Assembly: GCA_011045955.1 (NCBI GenBank)
Contig: DSBV01000126.1
Coordinates: 1-64,000 of the forward strand
Length of the DNA stretch: 64,000 nucleotides
Source: Bacteroidales bacterium
GTDB taxonomy: Bacteria > Bacteroidota > Bacteroidia > Bacteroidales > Tenuifilaceae
Direction of reading: 5' to 3'
The position numbers were made by a program, and so were the translations under genes. The notes beneath the pieces are model-generated. The model worked only from the letters and a program-made list of their open reading frames with translations, searched no databases and was not told the origin of the DNA. This document shows positions 1 to 9,671 of this stretch, piece after piece. Positions within the stretch are counted from its first letter, which is position 1, and each line of letters opens with the position of its first letter.

Positions 1-738
1 ATATCAATTGCCAACCGAAACGAAACCGACCTTACCCTAAAGGATGTAAATCCCACCTCGCCACTGCCAAAACTTTTTTTCCCAAACGAGTTTGCAGTTA
101 TCACTGTAAACCCCAACCAAGTGACTCAGTTCTACTACTGTCAAAATCCGTCATCTTTTATCAAAGTTGATAAATTGCCAGCCTTTAACAACGATAAAGG
201 CTACGTTGTGTTAATTAATTCAGAAAATGAAGTGATTGATGAATTACGATACACTGAAAAAATGCACAACCGATTACTAAACGATGTTAAAGGGGTGTCA
301 CTTGAACGAGTCAATCCTAACATGCCAACCAACCAATCAAGCACATGGCAATCGGCTGCACAGGCAGCCGGATTTGCCACTCCTACCTACCAGAACTCCC
401 AATATACCGATTTAACCGAAAGCAATAGCAAGTTTACCCTAACACCTGAAATTTTCTCGCCCGATGGCGATGGCCGCGATGATTACCTGCTAATAAATTA
501 CCAATTACCCGAACCCGGTTATGTAGCCAATATCAGGATCTTCAATGCCAACGGCATTGAAATCTACCGGCTTGCGAACAACCTGACCCTTGGAACCTCC
601 GGACAACTCCGATGGGACGGAACCGACACCCAAAACCGACGGGTAAATTCGGGTATTTACATTGTTTACATTGAATACTTCAATCTTTCGGGCGAGGTTA
701 AACGCGAAAAGAAAACCTGTGTGGTGGGATACAGGTAG
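1..738 (+). CDS. C-terminal part of a secreted lamin-tail-domain protein with FlgD-like/gliding-type C-terminal domain (5' truncated by window edge)
   Basis: Frame 1 is open from base 1 and continuous with the ORF listed at 121. Motifs ...FSPDGDGRDDYLLINYQL... and ...SGIYIVYIEYFNLSGEVKREKKTCVVGYR are typical of a FlgD-Ig/CHU_C-like C-terminus. Confidence 0.75.
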   Translation: MSIANRNETDLTLKDVNPTSPLPKLFFPNEFAVITVNPNQVTQFYYCQNPSSFIKVDKLPAFNNDKGYVVLINSENEVIDELRYTEKMHNRLLNDVKGVSLERVNPNMPTNQSSTWQSAAQAAGFATPTYQNSQYTDLTESNSKFTLTPEIFSPDGDGRDDYLLINYQLPEPGYVANIRIFNANGIEIYRLANNLTLGTSGQLRWDGTDTQNRRVNSGIYIVYIEYFNLSGEVKREKKTCVVGYR

Positions 739-796
739 GATTTATTTGGTTTTGCAGAAAAAATAATGCTATTTTGGGAAACTAAAATGATTGGCA

Positions 797-1585
797 ATGG
801 AAGGCTATATTGAACTACCCAAGTGCACATTACGATACCGGATTAGCGGAAGCGGTCCGGCAGTGGTGTTGTTACATGGCTATCTGGAGAACCTCTCCAT
901 TTGGGAGGAGTTAACCATGGAACTCGAAAACGATTACACTGTCCTCACGGTGGACCTTCCGGGACATGGTAAATCCATTTGTAAGGAAGAGGTGATTGGC
1001 ATGGATTTCATGGCCGACAGCGTTAGTGCTGTAATGCGGGCGTTGTCAATTAACAAGGCGTATCTTATTGGACACTCCATGGGTGGATATGTAGGTTTAG
1101 CCTTTGCCGAACGATACCCAAACTGGCTCACAGGACTTTGCTTGCTCCACTCAACCCCCAATGCCGATACCCATGAGAAACGGGCAGCTCGCATGGCCGA
1201 TATCAAACGTGTAAAAGAGGGTAAAAAAGAACAAATTATTGAAACTAACATCCCTCGGCTATTTGCCAACCATAACCAACAAAAGCTTTTGGGCGAAATA
1301 AATCACATGAAATTAATTGCCCGAAACACAAGCGATGCTGGTATTATTGGCGCGCTTAACGGCATGGCCCAACGCCCCGACCGCAACCATGTAATTGAAC
1401 AGGCGCTTTTTCCGGTTACAATGATTTTTGGCAAACACGACAACCTGATATCAATGGGCGTGGCTCAAACCCTTGAAGAACGCCATAGAAAAGCAAAAAC
1501 TATTTACCTTGAAAACTCGGGTCACATGGGTTTTATTGAAGAACCCGAACAAACGTTCTCAGCAATGAAATCGATACTTAAGTAA
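797..1585 (+). CDS. alpha/beta fold hydrolase
   Basis: GPAVVLLHGYLENLSIWEEL, nucleophile elbow GHSMGG, and C-terminal SGHMGFIEEPEQ. ATG at 797 preferred over the upstream TTG at 791. Confidence 0.9.
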   Translation: MEGYIELPKCTLRYRISGSGPAVVLLHGYLENLSIWEELTMELENDYTVLTVDLPGHGKSICKEEVIGMDFMADSVSAVMRALSINKAYLIGHSMGGYVGLAFAERYPNWLTGLCLLHSTPNADTHEKRAARMADIKRVKEGKKEQIIETNIPRLFANHNQQKLLGEINHMKLIARNTSDAGIIGALNGMAQRPDRNHVIEQALFPVTMIFGKHDNLISMGVAQTLEERHRKAKTIYLENSGHMGFIEEPEQTFSAMKSILK

Positions 1586-1790
1586 GATTAAAAGAAACTC
1601 AAGTATTGCTTTAAAGAAAACCGGTTCGCTTAATAGAAATATTAGTTTTATTGATAACACATTAATATTAAGCACTAACCGTAGTCATACACATACGTTT
1701 TGCCTGTTTACCTGCATTTGAAACTGTTATTTTTTAATAAATTTCGACATTGTTTCAAAATCGCTGTTTTCATAAAGTTAACTTTATAGC

Positions 1791-2249
1791 ATGGAAAAAA
1801 GCAAACATCCATACGGGGCCAAGCAACCGCAATTTGACAAGCGTTACCTGCAAATGGCAAAAATCTGGGCTAAAAACTCATACTGCAAACGCAGGCAGGT
1901 TGGTGCACTCATTGTTAAGGAGCGAATGATTATTTCTGACGGTTACAACGGCACGCCCGCCGGTTTTGAGAATATTTGTGAGGATGAGACCGGTAAAACC
2001 AAGCCTTATGTTTTACACGCCGAGGCAAATGCCATAACAAAAGTGGCAAAATCGGGTAACAGCTCTGAGGGAGCCACCCTTTATGTTACATCATCACCCT
2101 GTATGGAATGCTCCAAGCTGATTATTCAGGCAGGCATACGCAGAGTAGTTTACTGCGATGAGTATCATAACCTCGATGGTATCGACCTATTAAAACGCGC
2201 TGGAATTAAAGTGGTTAAAATTGAGATTAAGGATGTTGAAGATTTTTAA
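1791..2249 (+). CDS. dCMP deaminase family protein
   Basis: Zn-binding deaminase motifs HAEANAI and SSPCMECSKLIIQAGI; 152 aa. Confidence 0.9.
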   Translation: MEKSKHPYGAKQPQFDKRYLQMAKIWAKNSYCKRRQVGALIVKERMIISDGYNGTPAGFENICEDETGKTKPYVLHAEANAITKVAKSGNSSEGATLYVTSSPCMECSKLIIQAGIRRVVYCDEYHNLDGIDLLKRAGIKVVKIEIKDVEDF

Positions 2250-2263
2250 CGACAAGGAATAGT

Positions 2264-3895
2264 ATGAATTATCAAAATTCTAAGAAAGACATTATTTACC
2301 CAATAGTTATTGCCTTTGTGCTTATTGTTGGTATTGTAATTGGGTTGATTTTAGGCGGAAGAGTTGAGAAACCTAACCTTCTTGTTTACCCACGAACCGA
2401 TAAGCTCAGCAATGTTATTCGTTACATTGCCGATGAGTATGTTGATACCATTTCAACGGAGACATTGGTTGAGAATACCATTCCAGCAGTGCTTAAAAAC
2501 CTCGACCCTCACTCGGTTTACATCCCGGCCAAGGATTTACAATCGGTAAATGAACCATTGGAGGGGGGCTTCGATGGTATTGGTATTCAGTTTAACATGA
2601 ACAACGATACGGTTGTGGTTATTAACACCATTCCCGGTGGCCCATCAGAAAAATTAGGCATACTGGCCGGCGACAGAATTGTTAAGGTAAACGGGAAGAA
2701 CATCGCCGGAGTTAAATTCCCAATGGACAGTGTTCCAAAACTGCTTAAAGGGCCTACCGGAACAAGAGTACAGGTAAGCATAAAGCGAACCGATGTTCCC
2801 TATCTGATAGATTTTGATATCGTTAGAGATAAAATACCCATTTACAGCGTTGATGTAGCCTATATGCCTACAAAGGATATCGGCTACATCAAAATCAACA
2901 CCTTTTCCAAAACCACCTACAAGGAATTCCTTGAAGCAATGGTAAAGTTAACCGAACAGGGCATGACCAAGCTTATTCTCGACCTGAAAAGCAACAGTGG
3001 AGGATATATGGATGCAGCCATTAACATTGCCAATGAGTTCCTGCCCGCCAACCGGTTGATTGTTTATACCCAAGGGAAAAACCGCCCGCGACAGAAGGCC
3101 AAATCGAATGGCAAAGGTTTCTTTCAGGAATTACCCCTCGCCATTCTAATCGATGAATTCTCGGCATCAGCTAGTGAAATTCTTGCCGGTGCAATACAGG
3201 ATAACGACCGTGGAATCATAGTTGGTCGTCGTTCCTTCGGTAAAGGATTGGTTCAGGAGCAGGTTTACTTTTCCGATGGCTCAGCCCTTAGGCTAACCAT
3301 TGCCCGCTATTACACCCCTTCGGGGCGTAGCATACAAAAACCCTACAAACCTGGCGACGAGGAATACTTTTACGAAATTGGCAACCGTTACCTGCATGGA
3401 GAGTTTCAGAATGCTGATAGTATTCAATTTGCCGATTCGCTCAAATACTACACCATAGGTGGAAGAGTGGTTTACGGTGGAGGCGGAATAATGCCCGATT
3501 TCTTTGTTCCGCTTGATACGGTTGGTATCACCCCCTACTACCAACAGGTTTCGCGCCGAAACCTTATTTACCGCTACGCCTTTAAGTTTGCCGATGAGCA
3601 CAGGAAGCAAACCCGTGGGCTAAAGAGTTTCAACGAGGTTGACCGTTACCTTAAAAAATTTAATATTCTGGCCGATTTTGTTGACTTTGCTAAACAAAAT
3701 GGAGTGAATCCTGACCCAAATGATTTAGCCAAATCCAAGCTAATCATAGAAACCCAGCTGAAGGCAACCATTGCCCGAAATATCATCGACAACGAGGGTT
3801 TTTACCCCTACATTCGACATATTGACAAAACCCTTATTAGAGCCATAGACCTTTGCGAAAAAGGCAACTGCATTTTGCCCTTAAATAGGAATTAG
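2264..3895 (+). CDS. S41 family C-terminal processing peptidase (PDZ + tail-specific protease)
   Basis: N-terminal TM segment, PDZ-like GGFDGIGIQFNMNNDTVVVINTIPGGPSEKLGI, and catalytic region SASASEILAGAIQDNDRGIIVGRRSFGKGLVQ. Confidence 0.92.
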   Translation: MNYQNSKKDIIYPIVIAFVLIVGIVIGLILGGRVEKPNLLVYPRTDKLSNVIRYIADEYVDTISTETLVENTIPAVLKNLDPHSVYIPAKDLQSVNEPLEGGFDGIGIQFNMNNDTVVVINTIPGGPSEKLGILAGDRIVKVNGKNIAGVKFPMDSVPKLLKGPTGTRVQVSIKRTDVPYLIDFDIVRDKIPIYSVDVAYMPTKDIGYIKINTFSKTTYKEFLEAMVKLTEQGMTKLILDLKSNSGGYMDAAINIANEFLPANRLIVYTQGKNRPRQKAKSNGKGFFQELPLAILIDEFSASASEILAGAIQDNDRGIIVGRRSFGKGLVQEQVYFSDGSALRLTIARYYTPSGRSIQKPYKPGDEEYFYEIGNRYLHGEFQNADSIQFADSLKYYTIGGRVVYGGGGIMPDFFVPLDTVGITPYYQQVSRRNLIYRYAFKFADEHRKQTRGLKSFNEVDRYLKKFNILADFVDFAKQNGVNPDPNDLAKSKLIIETQLKATIARNIIDNEGFYPYIRHIDKTLIRAIDLCEKGNCILPLNRN

Positions 3896-3898
3896 TTG

Positions 3899-4220
3899 AT
3901 GGTGTAATGGAATGGAACACAGACAACGCAGATTTTGCAGATTTACGCTGTGAATTGGTTTATGTTGATGGTTGTTGGTAGATTATTAATACTTCAAACA
4001 ATGGAATGCGGATAACACTGATTGAAATGATTCATATTGATGCAAAATCAACCAAACACCAAAAACGAAAAACCAGACTCTAAACACCTATTCCTCATAT
4101 TCCCGCTAATGCGGAACAGGCTCTTTACCCTATGATGAGATTTCTCGGCATGGTTTATCCCGATATATCGAGACTCGGAATGACAGGTGGGTTTGGTGGT
4201 TGACGGTTGATGGATGAATA
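3899..4220. repeat. mosaic intergenic repeat block 1
   Basis: GGAATGGAACACAGACAACGCAGATTTTGCAGATT, TTCCCGCTAATGCGGAACAGGCTC, TTTATCCCGATATATCGAGACTCGGAATGACAGG, GGTTGACGGTTGATGG. Confidence 0.75.
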
Positions 4221-4307
4221 AAGCAAATTGAATTCCTAAGATAATAAGGTTTGTATTCACAAATTCAAGAATTATCATAAGCACGTCAATACGCACTAAG
4301 TTTTTTT

Positions 4308-4862
4308 ATGGAGATCAATAGCAATCAAATAGAAGAAGTAATTGAGGTTGGCAAGGCAAACCTGCAAGCTCTTTTAATGCTCTTCCCAATTGCAGCAATG
4401 GCAATTATCCCCTTTGTGCTTGTAAATGGATTTGAGCCATTAATTAACGGGGTTTTTTCCCTGAAAAACCACCAGTTGCATATTTTGTTAGCATTCCCAC
4501 TGCTTATACTCATACACGAGGGGTTACATGGTGTAACCTGGGCCTTTTTTGCCAAAAGCGGATTTAAATCGATAAGTTTTGGCATTAAATGGTCGTACCT
4601 GACGCCCTACTGCCATTGCAGTGAGCCGCTAAAACGTAATCATTACATACTAGGAGGCATTATGCCAGGATTAATAACAGGGATATCCCCAATGGTTTAT
4701 GCCATTGCAACGGCTAATGGGTGGTTATCGCTTGCCAGTATCTTCCTTACAGTTGCTGCCAGCGGCGACTTTCTTGTTTTGAAGCGAGTTTTAAAATATC
4801 CTTTAGGATATATTTTTTTAGATCATCCCAAGGCGATTGGGTTCATTGTAATTGAAAACTAA
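4308..4862 (+). CDS. DUF3267-like membrane protein with HExxH motif
   Basis: Hydrophobic protein with LIHEGLHGVTWAFF (HEGLH) and an HYILGGIMPGLITG segment. Confidence 0.7.
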   Translation: MEINSNQIEEVIEVGKANLQALLMLFPIAAMAIIPFVLVNGFEPLINGVFSLKNHQLHILLAFPLLILIHEGLHGVTWAFFAKSGFKSISFGIKWSYLTPYCHCSEPLKRNHYILGGIMPGLITGISPMVYAIATANGWLSLASIFLTVAASGDFLVLKRVLKYPLGYIFLDHPKAIGFIVIEN

Positions 4863-4996
4863 AACGGGTAAAGCAAATACCATATCATAATAATTCTTTT
4901 AGGTTTTGATTGATATATTTACCAATGTTCCCATTCACCTGACAATATGAAAGAATCTGTTTTCTTAACCCGATAATCACCGTAAACTTTTTCTGC

Positions 4997-5004
4997 TAAC
5001 TTTG
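4997..5004 (+). promoter_or_regulatory. Bacteroidetes-type -7 promoter element for kbl
   Basis: TAACTTTG, 18 nt before ATG 5023. Confidence 0.55.
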
Positions 5005-5022
5005 TTTAAAAAAATTACAGCT

Positions 5023-6219
5023 ATGTACGGAAAAATCAAAAACGATTTACAGCAACAACTTGAGAATATTAAGGCCGAAGGGCTTTATAAAACCGAACGT
5101 ATTATCACCACCCCACAAGGAGTTGAGATAGTTGCCAACGGTAAAAAAGTACTGAACTTCTGCGCCAATAACTACCTTGGCCTCTCGTCGCATCCAGCAG
5201 TTATTGAGGCTGGGAAAAAGGCCATTGATGAGTGGGGCTTTGGTATGTCGTCGGTGCGGTTCATTTGCGGCACGCAGGACCTGCATAAGCAGCTTGAGCG
5301 GAAACTAAGCGAGTTCCTTGGAACCGAAGATACCATTTTGTACTCGTCGGCATTCGATGCCAATGGAGGCATTTTTGAACCCATCCTGGGTGAAGAGGAT
5401 GCCATCATCTCCGATGAGCTTAACCACGCATCAATCATCGATGGTGTTAGGCTTTGCAAAGCCAAGCGGTTCCGCTACAAAAATAACGACATGGCCGACC
5501 TGGAGGCCAAACTTCAAGAGGCCGCCAACTGCCGTTATAAGATGATTGTTACCGATGGGGTTTTTTCCATGGATGGGATAATTGCTCAGGTTGACAAGAT
5601 ATGCGACCTGGCCGATAACTACGACGCCATGGTAATGGTTGACGATTCACATGCTACAGGTTTTGTGGGCAAAACCGGTCGTGGTACTGCTGAGTACTGC
5701 AATGTACTTGGCAGGGTTGATATAATTTCCACCACCTTTGGTAAAGCGTTAGGAGGCGCATCGGGTGGTTGCATCTCGGGACGTAAGGAAATAATTGACA
5801 TGCTGCGCCAGCGTTCGCGCCCCTACCTTTTCTCAAACTCGCTTATGCCTTCCATTGCCGGAGCAACGCTTAAGGTGCTCAACATGCTCAGCGAGACCAC
5901 TGAGCTGCGCGATAGGCTCTGGAAAAACACTCAGCTATTCCGTAAAGGCATGATCGAAGCCGGATTCCGCATTGTTGAGGGTGTTCACCCCATTACTCCA
6001 ATAATGTTAGGCCACCTACCCAACGATGCCAAACTATCGCAGGATTTTGCAGCAGCCCTACTCGAAGAGGGGATATACGTTATTGGGTTCTACTACCCTG
6101 TTGTTCCTAAGGGTAAAGCCCGCATCAGGGTTCAGATTAGCGCAGCACACACCCGCGAACACATCCAGTTTGCCATTGAAAAGTTCATAAAAGTGGGCAA
6201 ACAATTAGGTGTAATTTAG
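5023..6219 (+). CDS. kbl: glycine C-acetyltransferase (2-amino-3-ketobutyrate CoA ligase)
   Basis: [45 protein letters not shown] and PLP-lysine region [17 protein letters not shown] at 5023 chosen because TAACTTTG (4997-5004) would lie inside the longer ORF. Confidence 0.93.
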   Translation: MYGKIKNDLQQQLENIKAEGLYKTERIITTPQGVEIVANGKKVLNFCANNYLGLSSHPAVIEAGKKAIDEWGFGMSSVRFICGTQDLHKQLERKLSEFLGTEDTILYSSAFDANGGIFEPILGEEDAIISDELNHASIIDGVRLCKAKRFRYKNNDMADLEAKLQEAANCRYKMIVTDGVFSMDGIIAQVDKICDLADNYDAMVMVDDSHATGFVGKTGRGTAEYCNVLGRVDIISTTFGKALGGASGGCISGRKEIIDMLRQRSRPYLFSNSLMPSIAGATLKVLNMLSETTELRDRLWKNTQLFRKGMIEAGFRIVEGVHPITPIMLGHLPNDAKLSQDFAAALLEEGIYVIGFYYPVVPKGKARIRVQISAAHTREHIQFAIEKFIKVGKQLGVI

Positions 6220-6257
6220 AACTTAGGAAAAGTTATATCAATCTATTTAAGACTTAA

Positions 6258-6284
6258 AAAAGGGAGTTTCGCACTCCCTTTTCC
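6258..6284. terminator. bidirectional intrinsic terminator between convergent kbl and deoxynucleoside kinase
   Basis: AAAAGGGAGT-TTCGC-ACTCCCTTTT inverted repeat with A/T tails, located between convergent genes. Confidence 0.8.
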
Positions 6285-6290
6285 ATATCT

Positions 6291-6905
6291 TTAGAATAAA
6301 CCATGTATCTGCGCATCAATCTTATTGATTATAAATCGGAGGTCTTCAGGCTTGTCGGGGAAGTTTAGGTTATCAACATCAATGATTAGTAACTTGCCAA
6401 GTTTATAACCTTCAATCCATGCTTCGTAGCGTTCGTTTAGGCGCTGGAGGTAATCAAGGCGGATATTCTTTTCGTAATCGCGACCGCGCTTTTGGATTTG
6501 CCTTACCAGGGTTGGCACATTGGCACGAAGGTAAATTAGCAAATCGGGCGGTTTAACCAGCGAGGTCATTAGGTTAAATAGGGATAAGTAGTTGTTAAAG
6601 TCGCGGGTACTCATAAGTCCCATGTCGTGGAGGTTAGGTGCAAAAATATGGGCATCCTCATAGATGGTTCGGTCCTGAATAACATCCTCGCCACTGCGGT
6701 GTATTTCCACTATTTGGCTAAAGCGGCTGTTCAGGAAGTAAATCTGGAGGTTAAAGCTCCAGCGCTGCATGTCCTCGTAAAAATCGTTCAGGTAGGGGTT
6801 CTCGTCAACATCCTCGTACTGGGGTTTCCACTTGTAGTGCTTGGCCAGTAAACCCGTAAGGGTTGTTTTGCCAGAACCAATATTACCCGCAATGGCTATA
6901 TGCAT
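6291..6905 (-). CDS. deoxynucleoside kinase
   Basis: P-loop GNIGSGKTTL, DRTIYEDAHIFA, and YLRANVPTLVRQIQKRGRDYE. Confidence 0.9.
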   Translation of the reverse strand: MHIAIAGNIGSGKTTLTGLLAKHYKWKPQYEDVDENPYLNDFYEDMQRWSFNLQIYFLNSRFSQIVEIHRSGEDVIQDRTIYEDAHIFAPNLHDMGLMSTRDFNNYLSLFNLMTSLVKPPDLLIYLRANVPTLVRQIQKRGRDYEKNIRLDYLQRLNERYEAWIEGYKLGKLLIIDVDNLNFPDKPEDLRFIINKIDAQIHGLF

Positions 6906-7049
6906 AGTTTAAATTATTACGAAAGGTTTGTAATTCACTTTTTCGATTTTAAAGATACAAATAGGATTTTAAACGGCAAGGCAAAAGATCGTATAGCTTG
7001 ATGAATATGCCAAAAAATGTAAATAAACCTTACCAAATCAGGTGTCTAA

Positions 7050-8579
7050 TTAAGTTTTAAGCTGGTTATGAATGGCGAGCAACTCATCGATATACTCGCG
7101 AGTATTCGAGAGCCGAGGAACTTTATTCTGTCCACCCAATTTACCCCGCTGGTGCATCCACTCAAAGAAAGTACCCGGAGCAGCTGGCGTAACCAATGGG
7201 AAATCGAGCGTTATATTTTTTGCGCGTTTGGCCTCATAATCGGAGTTGTGCTCACAAAGCGTTGAGTCGAGCACTCGTGCAAACGCCTCGATACTGCTTG
7301 GCTGTTTTTCAAACTCAATAAGCCATTCATGGCAACCTTTACGGTCGGTTCCCATGTAAACGGGAGCAGCTGTGTACTCGGCAACCAATGCCCCTGTAGC
7401 TTTACAGGCTTCTTCAAGGGCACGCTCTGCGTTTTCAACAATAACCTCTTCCCCAAAAACGTTGATGAAGTGACGGGTTCTACCAGTAATCTTGATTTTG
7501 TGAGGGTACTTTGAGGTAAAGGTTACCGTATCGCCAATTAGGTAACGCCAAAGCCCTGAATTGGTGGTAATGACCATGGCGTAATTTTTCCCCACCTCAA
7601 CATCAGCAATAGTAAGGGCTGAAGGATTTGAACTCGAAAGCTCATCGAATGGGATAAACTCGTAAAAAATGCCATAATCGAGCATCAATAGCATACTGTC
7701 CGAAACCGGATCATCCTGAATGGCAAAGAAACCCTCGCTGGCATTGTATGTTTCCATGTAGTGCATGTTGGGCGATGGGATAATCTTTTGGAACTGTTCA
7801 CGGTAGGGCGCAAAACTCACCCCGCCATGCATGAAAAGCTCAAGGTTTGGCCATATCTCAAGCAAGTTACTTTTTCCGGTATAGCTGAGTAGGTGCTTAA
7901 TCATTACCAAATTCCATGAAGGGACTCCTGCCAGGCTGGTAACATTTTCGTTAAGGGTCTCGTGTGTGAGCTTTTCCAACTTCTCTTCCCAATCGGGTAT
8001 TAATGCCACCTTTTGGCTGGGGGTTCGAATAAATTCTGCCCACCAGGGTTGATTCTCAATAAGTATTGCCGATAAATCGCCGTAAAAGGAGTTCATGTTA
8101 AAGTTATCAACCTGATGACTACCGCCAAGGGTAAGCCCTTTGCCGCTCAAAAGATTGTTGTCAGGGTATAGGTTCATGTATATGGCAAGTACATCGCGAG
8201 CCCCCCTGAAATGACAGTTCTCCAACGCCTCGTTGCTAACCGGAATAAACTTGCTTTTGCTTTGGGTAGTACCCGATGACTTGGCAAACCACTTAATATC
8301 GGTTGGCCAAAGCAGCCTTTCCTCGCCCTGCCTCAATCGTTCAATATATGGTTTAATGGTTTCATAGTCAACAACCGGTACTCGCTTCTGAAACTCTTCA
8401 ATGGTTCTGATGCTATCAAAACCATATTGCACTCCGTACTCGGTTTTGGAGCCTGGTTTTAAAAGTTCAAAAAGCACATCGCGTTGCACCTCAAACGGGT
8501 ATTTCCGGAAAAGATCGATGCTATATAAACGCTTAGTGTTAACCCAGTTCAGGATAGAGTTGAGTAAAGGCATAAACAA
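7050..8579 (-). CDS. GH3 auxin-responsive promoter family protein (acyl-adenylate/amido synthetase fold)
   Basis: AMP-binding motif FAKSSGTTQSKSKFIPVS, YMETYNASEGFFAIQ, and GLWRYLIGDTVTF, characteristic of bacterial GH3-like proteins. Confidence 0.85.
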   Translation of the reverse strand: MFMPLLNSILNWVNTKRLYSIDLFRKYPFEVQRDVLFELLKPGSKTEYGVQYGFDSIRTIEEFQKRVPVVDYETIKPYIERLRQGEERLLWPTDIKWFAKSSGTTQSKSKFIPVSNEALENCHFRGARDVLAIYMNLYPDNNLLSGKGLTLGGSHQVDNFNMNSFYGDLSAILIENQPWWAEFIRTPSQKVALIPDWEEKLEKLTHETLNENVTSLAGVPSWNLVMIKHLLSYTGKSNLLEIWPNLELFMHGGVSFAPYREQFQKIIPSPNMHYMETYNASEGFFAIQDDPVSDSMLLMLDYGIFYEFIPFDELSSSNPSALTIADVEVGKNYAMVITTNSGLWRYLIGDTVTFTSKYPHKIKITGRTRHFINVFGEEVIVENAERALEEACKATGALVAEYTAAPVYMGTDRKGCHEWLIEFEKQPSSIEAFARVLDSTLCEHNSDYEAKRAKNITLDFPLVTPAAPGTFFEWMHQRGKLGGQNKVPRLSNTREYIDELLAIHNQLKT

Positions 8580-8627
8580 AAATTTATCAACTCAAAACTA
8601 AGTGATTTTGCCAAAAAAACAAAAGGC

Positions 8628-9572
8628 CTAAAGCTTGAGGGTAATACCTACGCCAAAAATCTCCTTAAACTGAACACGTGGCCCGCTGCTATTAATCACG
8701 CCGTCGCCGTTGGTATCCTTACAAATCTTTACTTTGTCGTCGTATATTAGCTGGGTGGCCAGGTTAACATTGATATACTTGTTAACTTTCATAATTACAA
8801 GCGTTTCCCAGTTAACTACAATGTTTTGGGGGTTGTCGAGGTAGTTTGAGAACAGATCGAGCTTAGTAGTTAAGGTGAGATTTTTGAGCCATTCGGCTTT
8901 AAAATCATTCTTGGCATAAACCACTCTCACGTAACCACCAATTTCCTCTCGGAGAGTTTCCCCTTTTTTCACGCCAAAAGCACCTGCATTCGATAGCATG
9001 GTATCGCGTACAAATGTTAACTTGCCAGTTAAGGGTGCTGCAAAAACACTCAGGTGGGTGTTTGGTTTATAATCCATACCCAATGCTCCTACAAGATATG
9101 CGGGAGCAAAAAAGTTAGAAATCTTAAGCCGTGTACTATCGGTTGGGTATTTATAACCGGTTGTAAACTGTGTTTTAAAGTTCAGTAAAATGGCATAGTA
9201 AAAGTTTTTAAAGGCCTCACGCCCAAATTTAGACATTAAGTCAATTTTATCGTCGGTTTTTTTGGTGTACTTAACACCCTCCTGGTTCAAAAATCCGTAG
9301 CCCAAGTCAATAGTATTATCCCAGGCTATTTTGGGACTTTTATAGCTCACAAACCCTGTGAAAACAGTATTTAGCGCAAATGAGCTTTGTCCGCCAGCCG
9401 CCCAGTTGGTTAAAGAGGTTTGGTTAGCATTGATACCCAGCGCCAATCCCTTTTTCCACCCAGCAAGTGAGTCGGTTTTAATCTCTTTAAGTTGCTTTTC
9501 GGCTTCAATTACCTGAGCATTTATTGTCCAAGCAAATGCCAGAGGTGCAAGGAATGCAATAAAATTCTTCAT
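8628..9572 (-). CDS. DUF3078-like outer-membrane-associated protein
   Basis: Signal peptide, WKKGLALGINANQTSLTNWAAGGQSSFALNT, beta-rich C-terminus. Confidence 0.8.
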   Translation of the reverse strand: MKNFIAFLAPLAFAWTINAQVIEAEKQLKEIKTDSLAGWKKGLALGINANQTSLTNWAAGGQSSFALNTVFTGFVSYKSPKIAWDNTIDLGYGFLNQEGVKYTKKTDDKIDLMSKFGREAFKNFYYAILLNFKTQFTTGYKYPTDSTRLKISNFFAPAYLVGALGMDYKPNTHLSVFAAPLTGKLTFVRDTMLSNAGAFGVKKGETLREEIGGYVRVVYAKNDFKAEWLKNLTLTTKLDLFSNYLDNPQNIVVNWETLVIMKVNKYINVNLATQLIYDDKVKICKDTNGDGVINSSGPRVQFKEIFGVGITLKL

Positions 9573-9645
9573 ACTTAATTAATTTCGATTCTTTAATTTT
9601 CGCTAAAATACTAAAAGCCTTCGTAATAAATTAAACTCAAAGTTG

Positions 9646-9653
9646 TAACTTTG
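9646..9653 (+). promoter_or_regulatory. Bacteroidetes-type -7 promoter element for typA
   Basis: TAACTTTG, 18 nt before ATG 9672. Confidence 0.6.
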
Positions 9654-9671
9654 CGGGCTAATTTTTTGGGA

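Noticed and set aside
5172-5465. Minus-strand ORFs inside kbl and similar short shadow ORFs throughout the track
   Set aside because: Fully overlapped by a strongly supported gene on the other strand, with no independent evidence.
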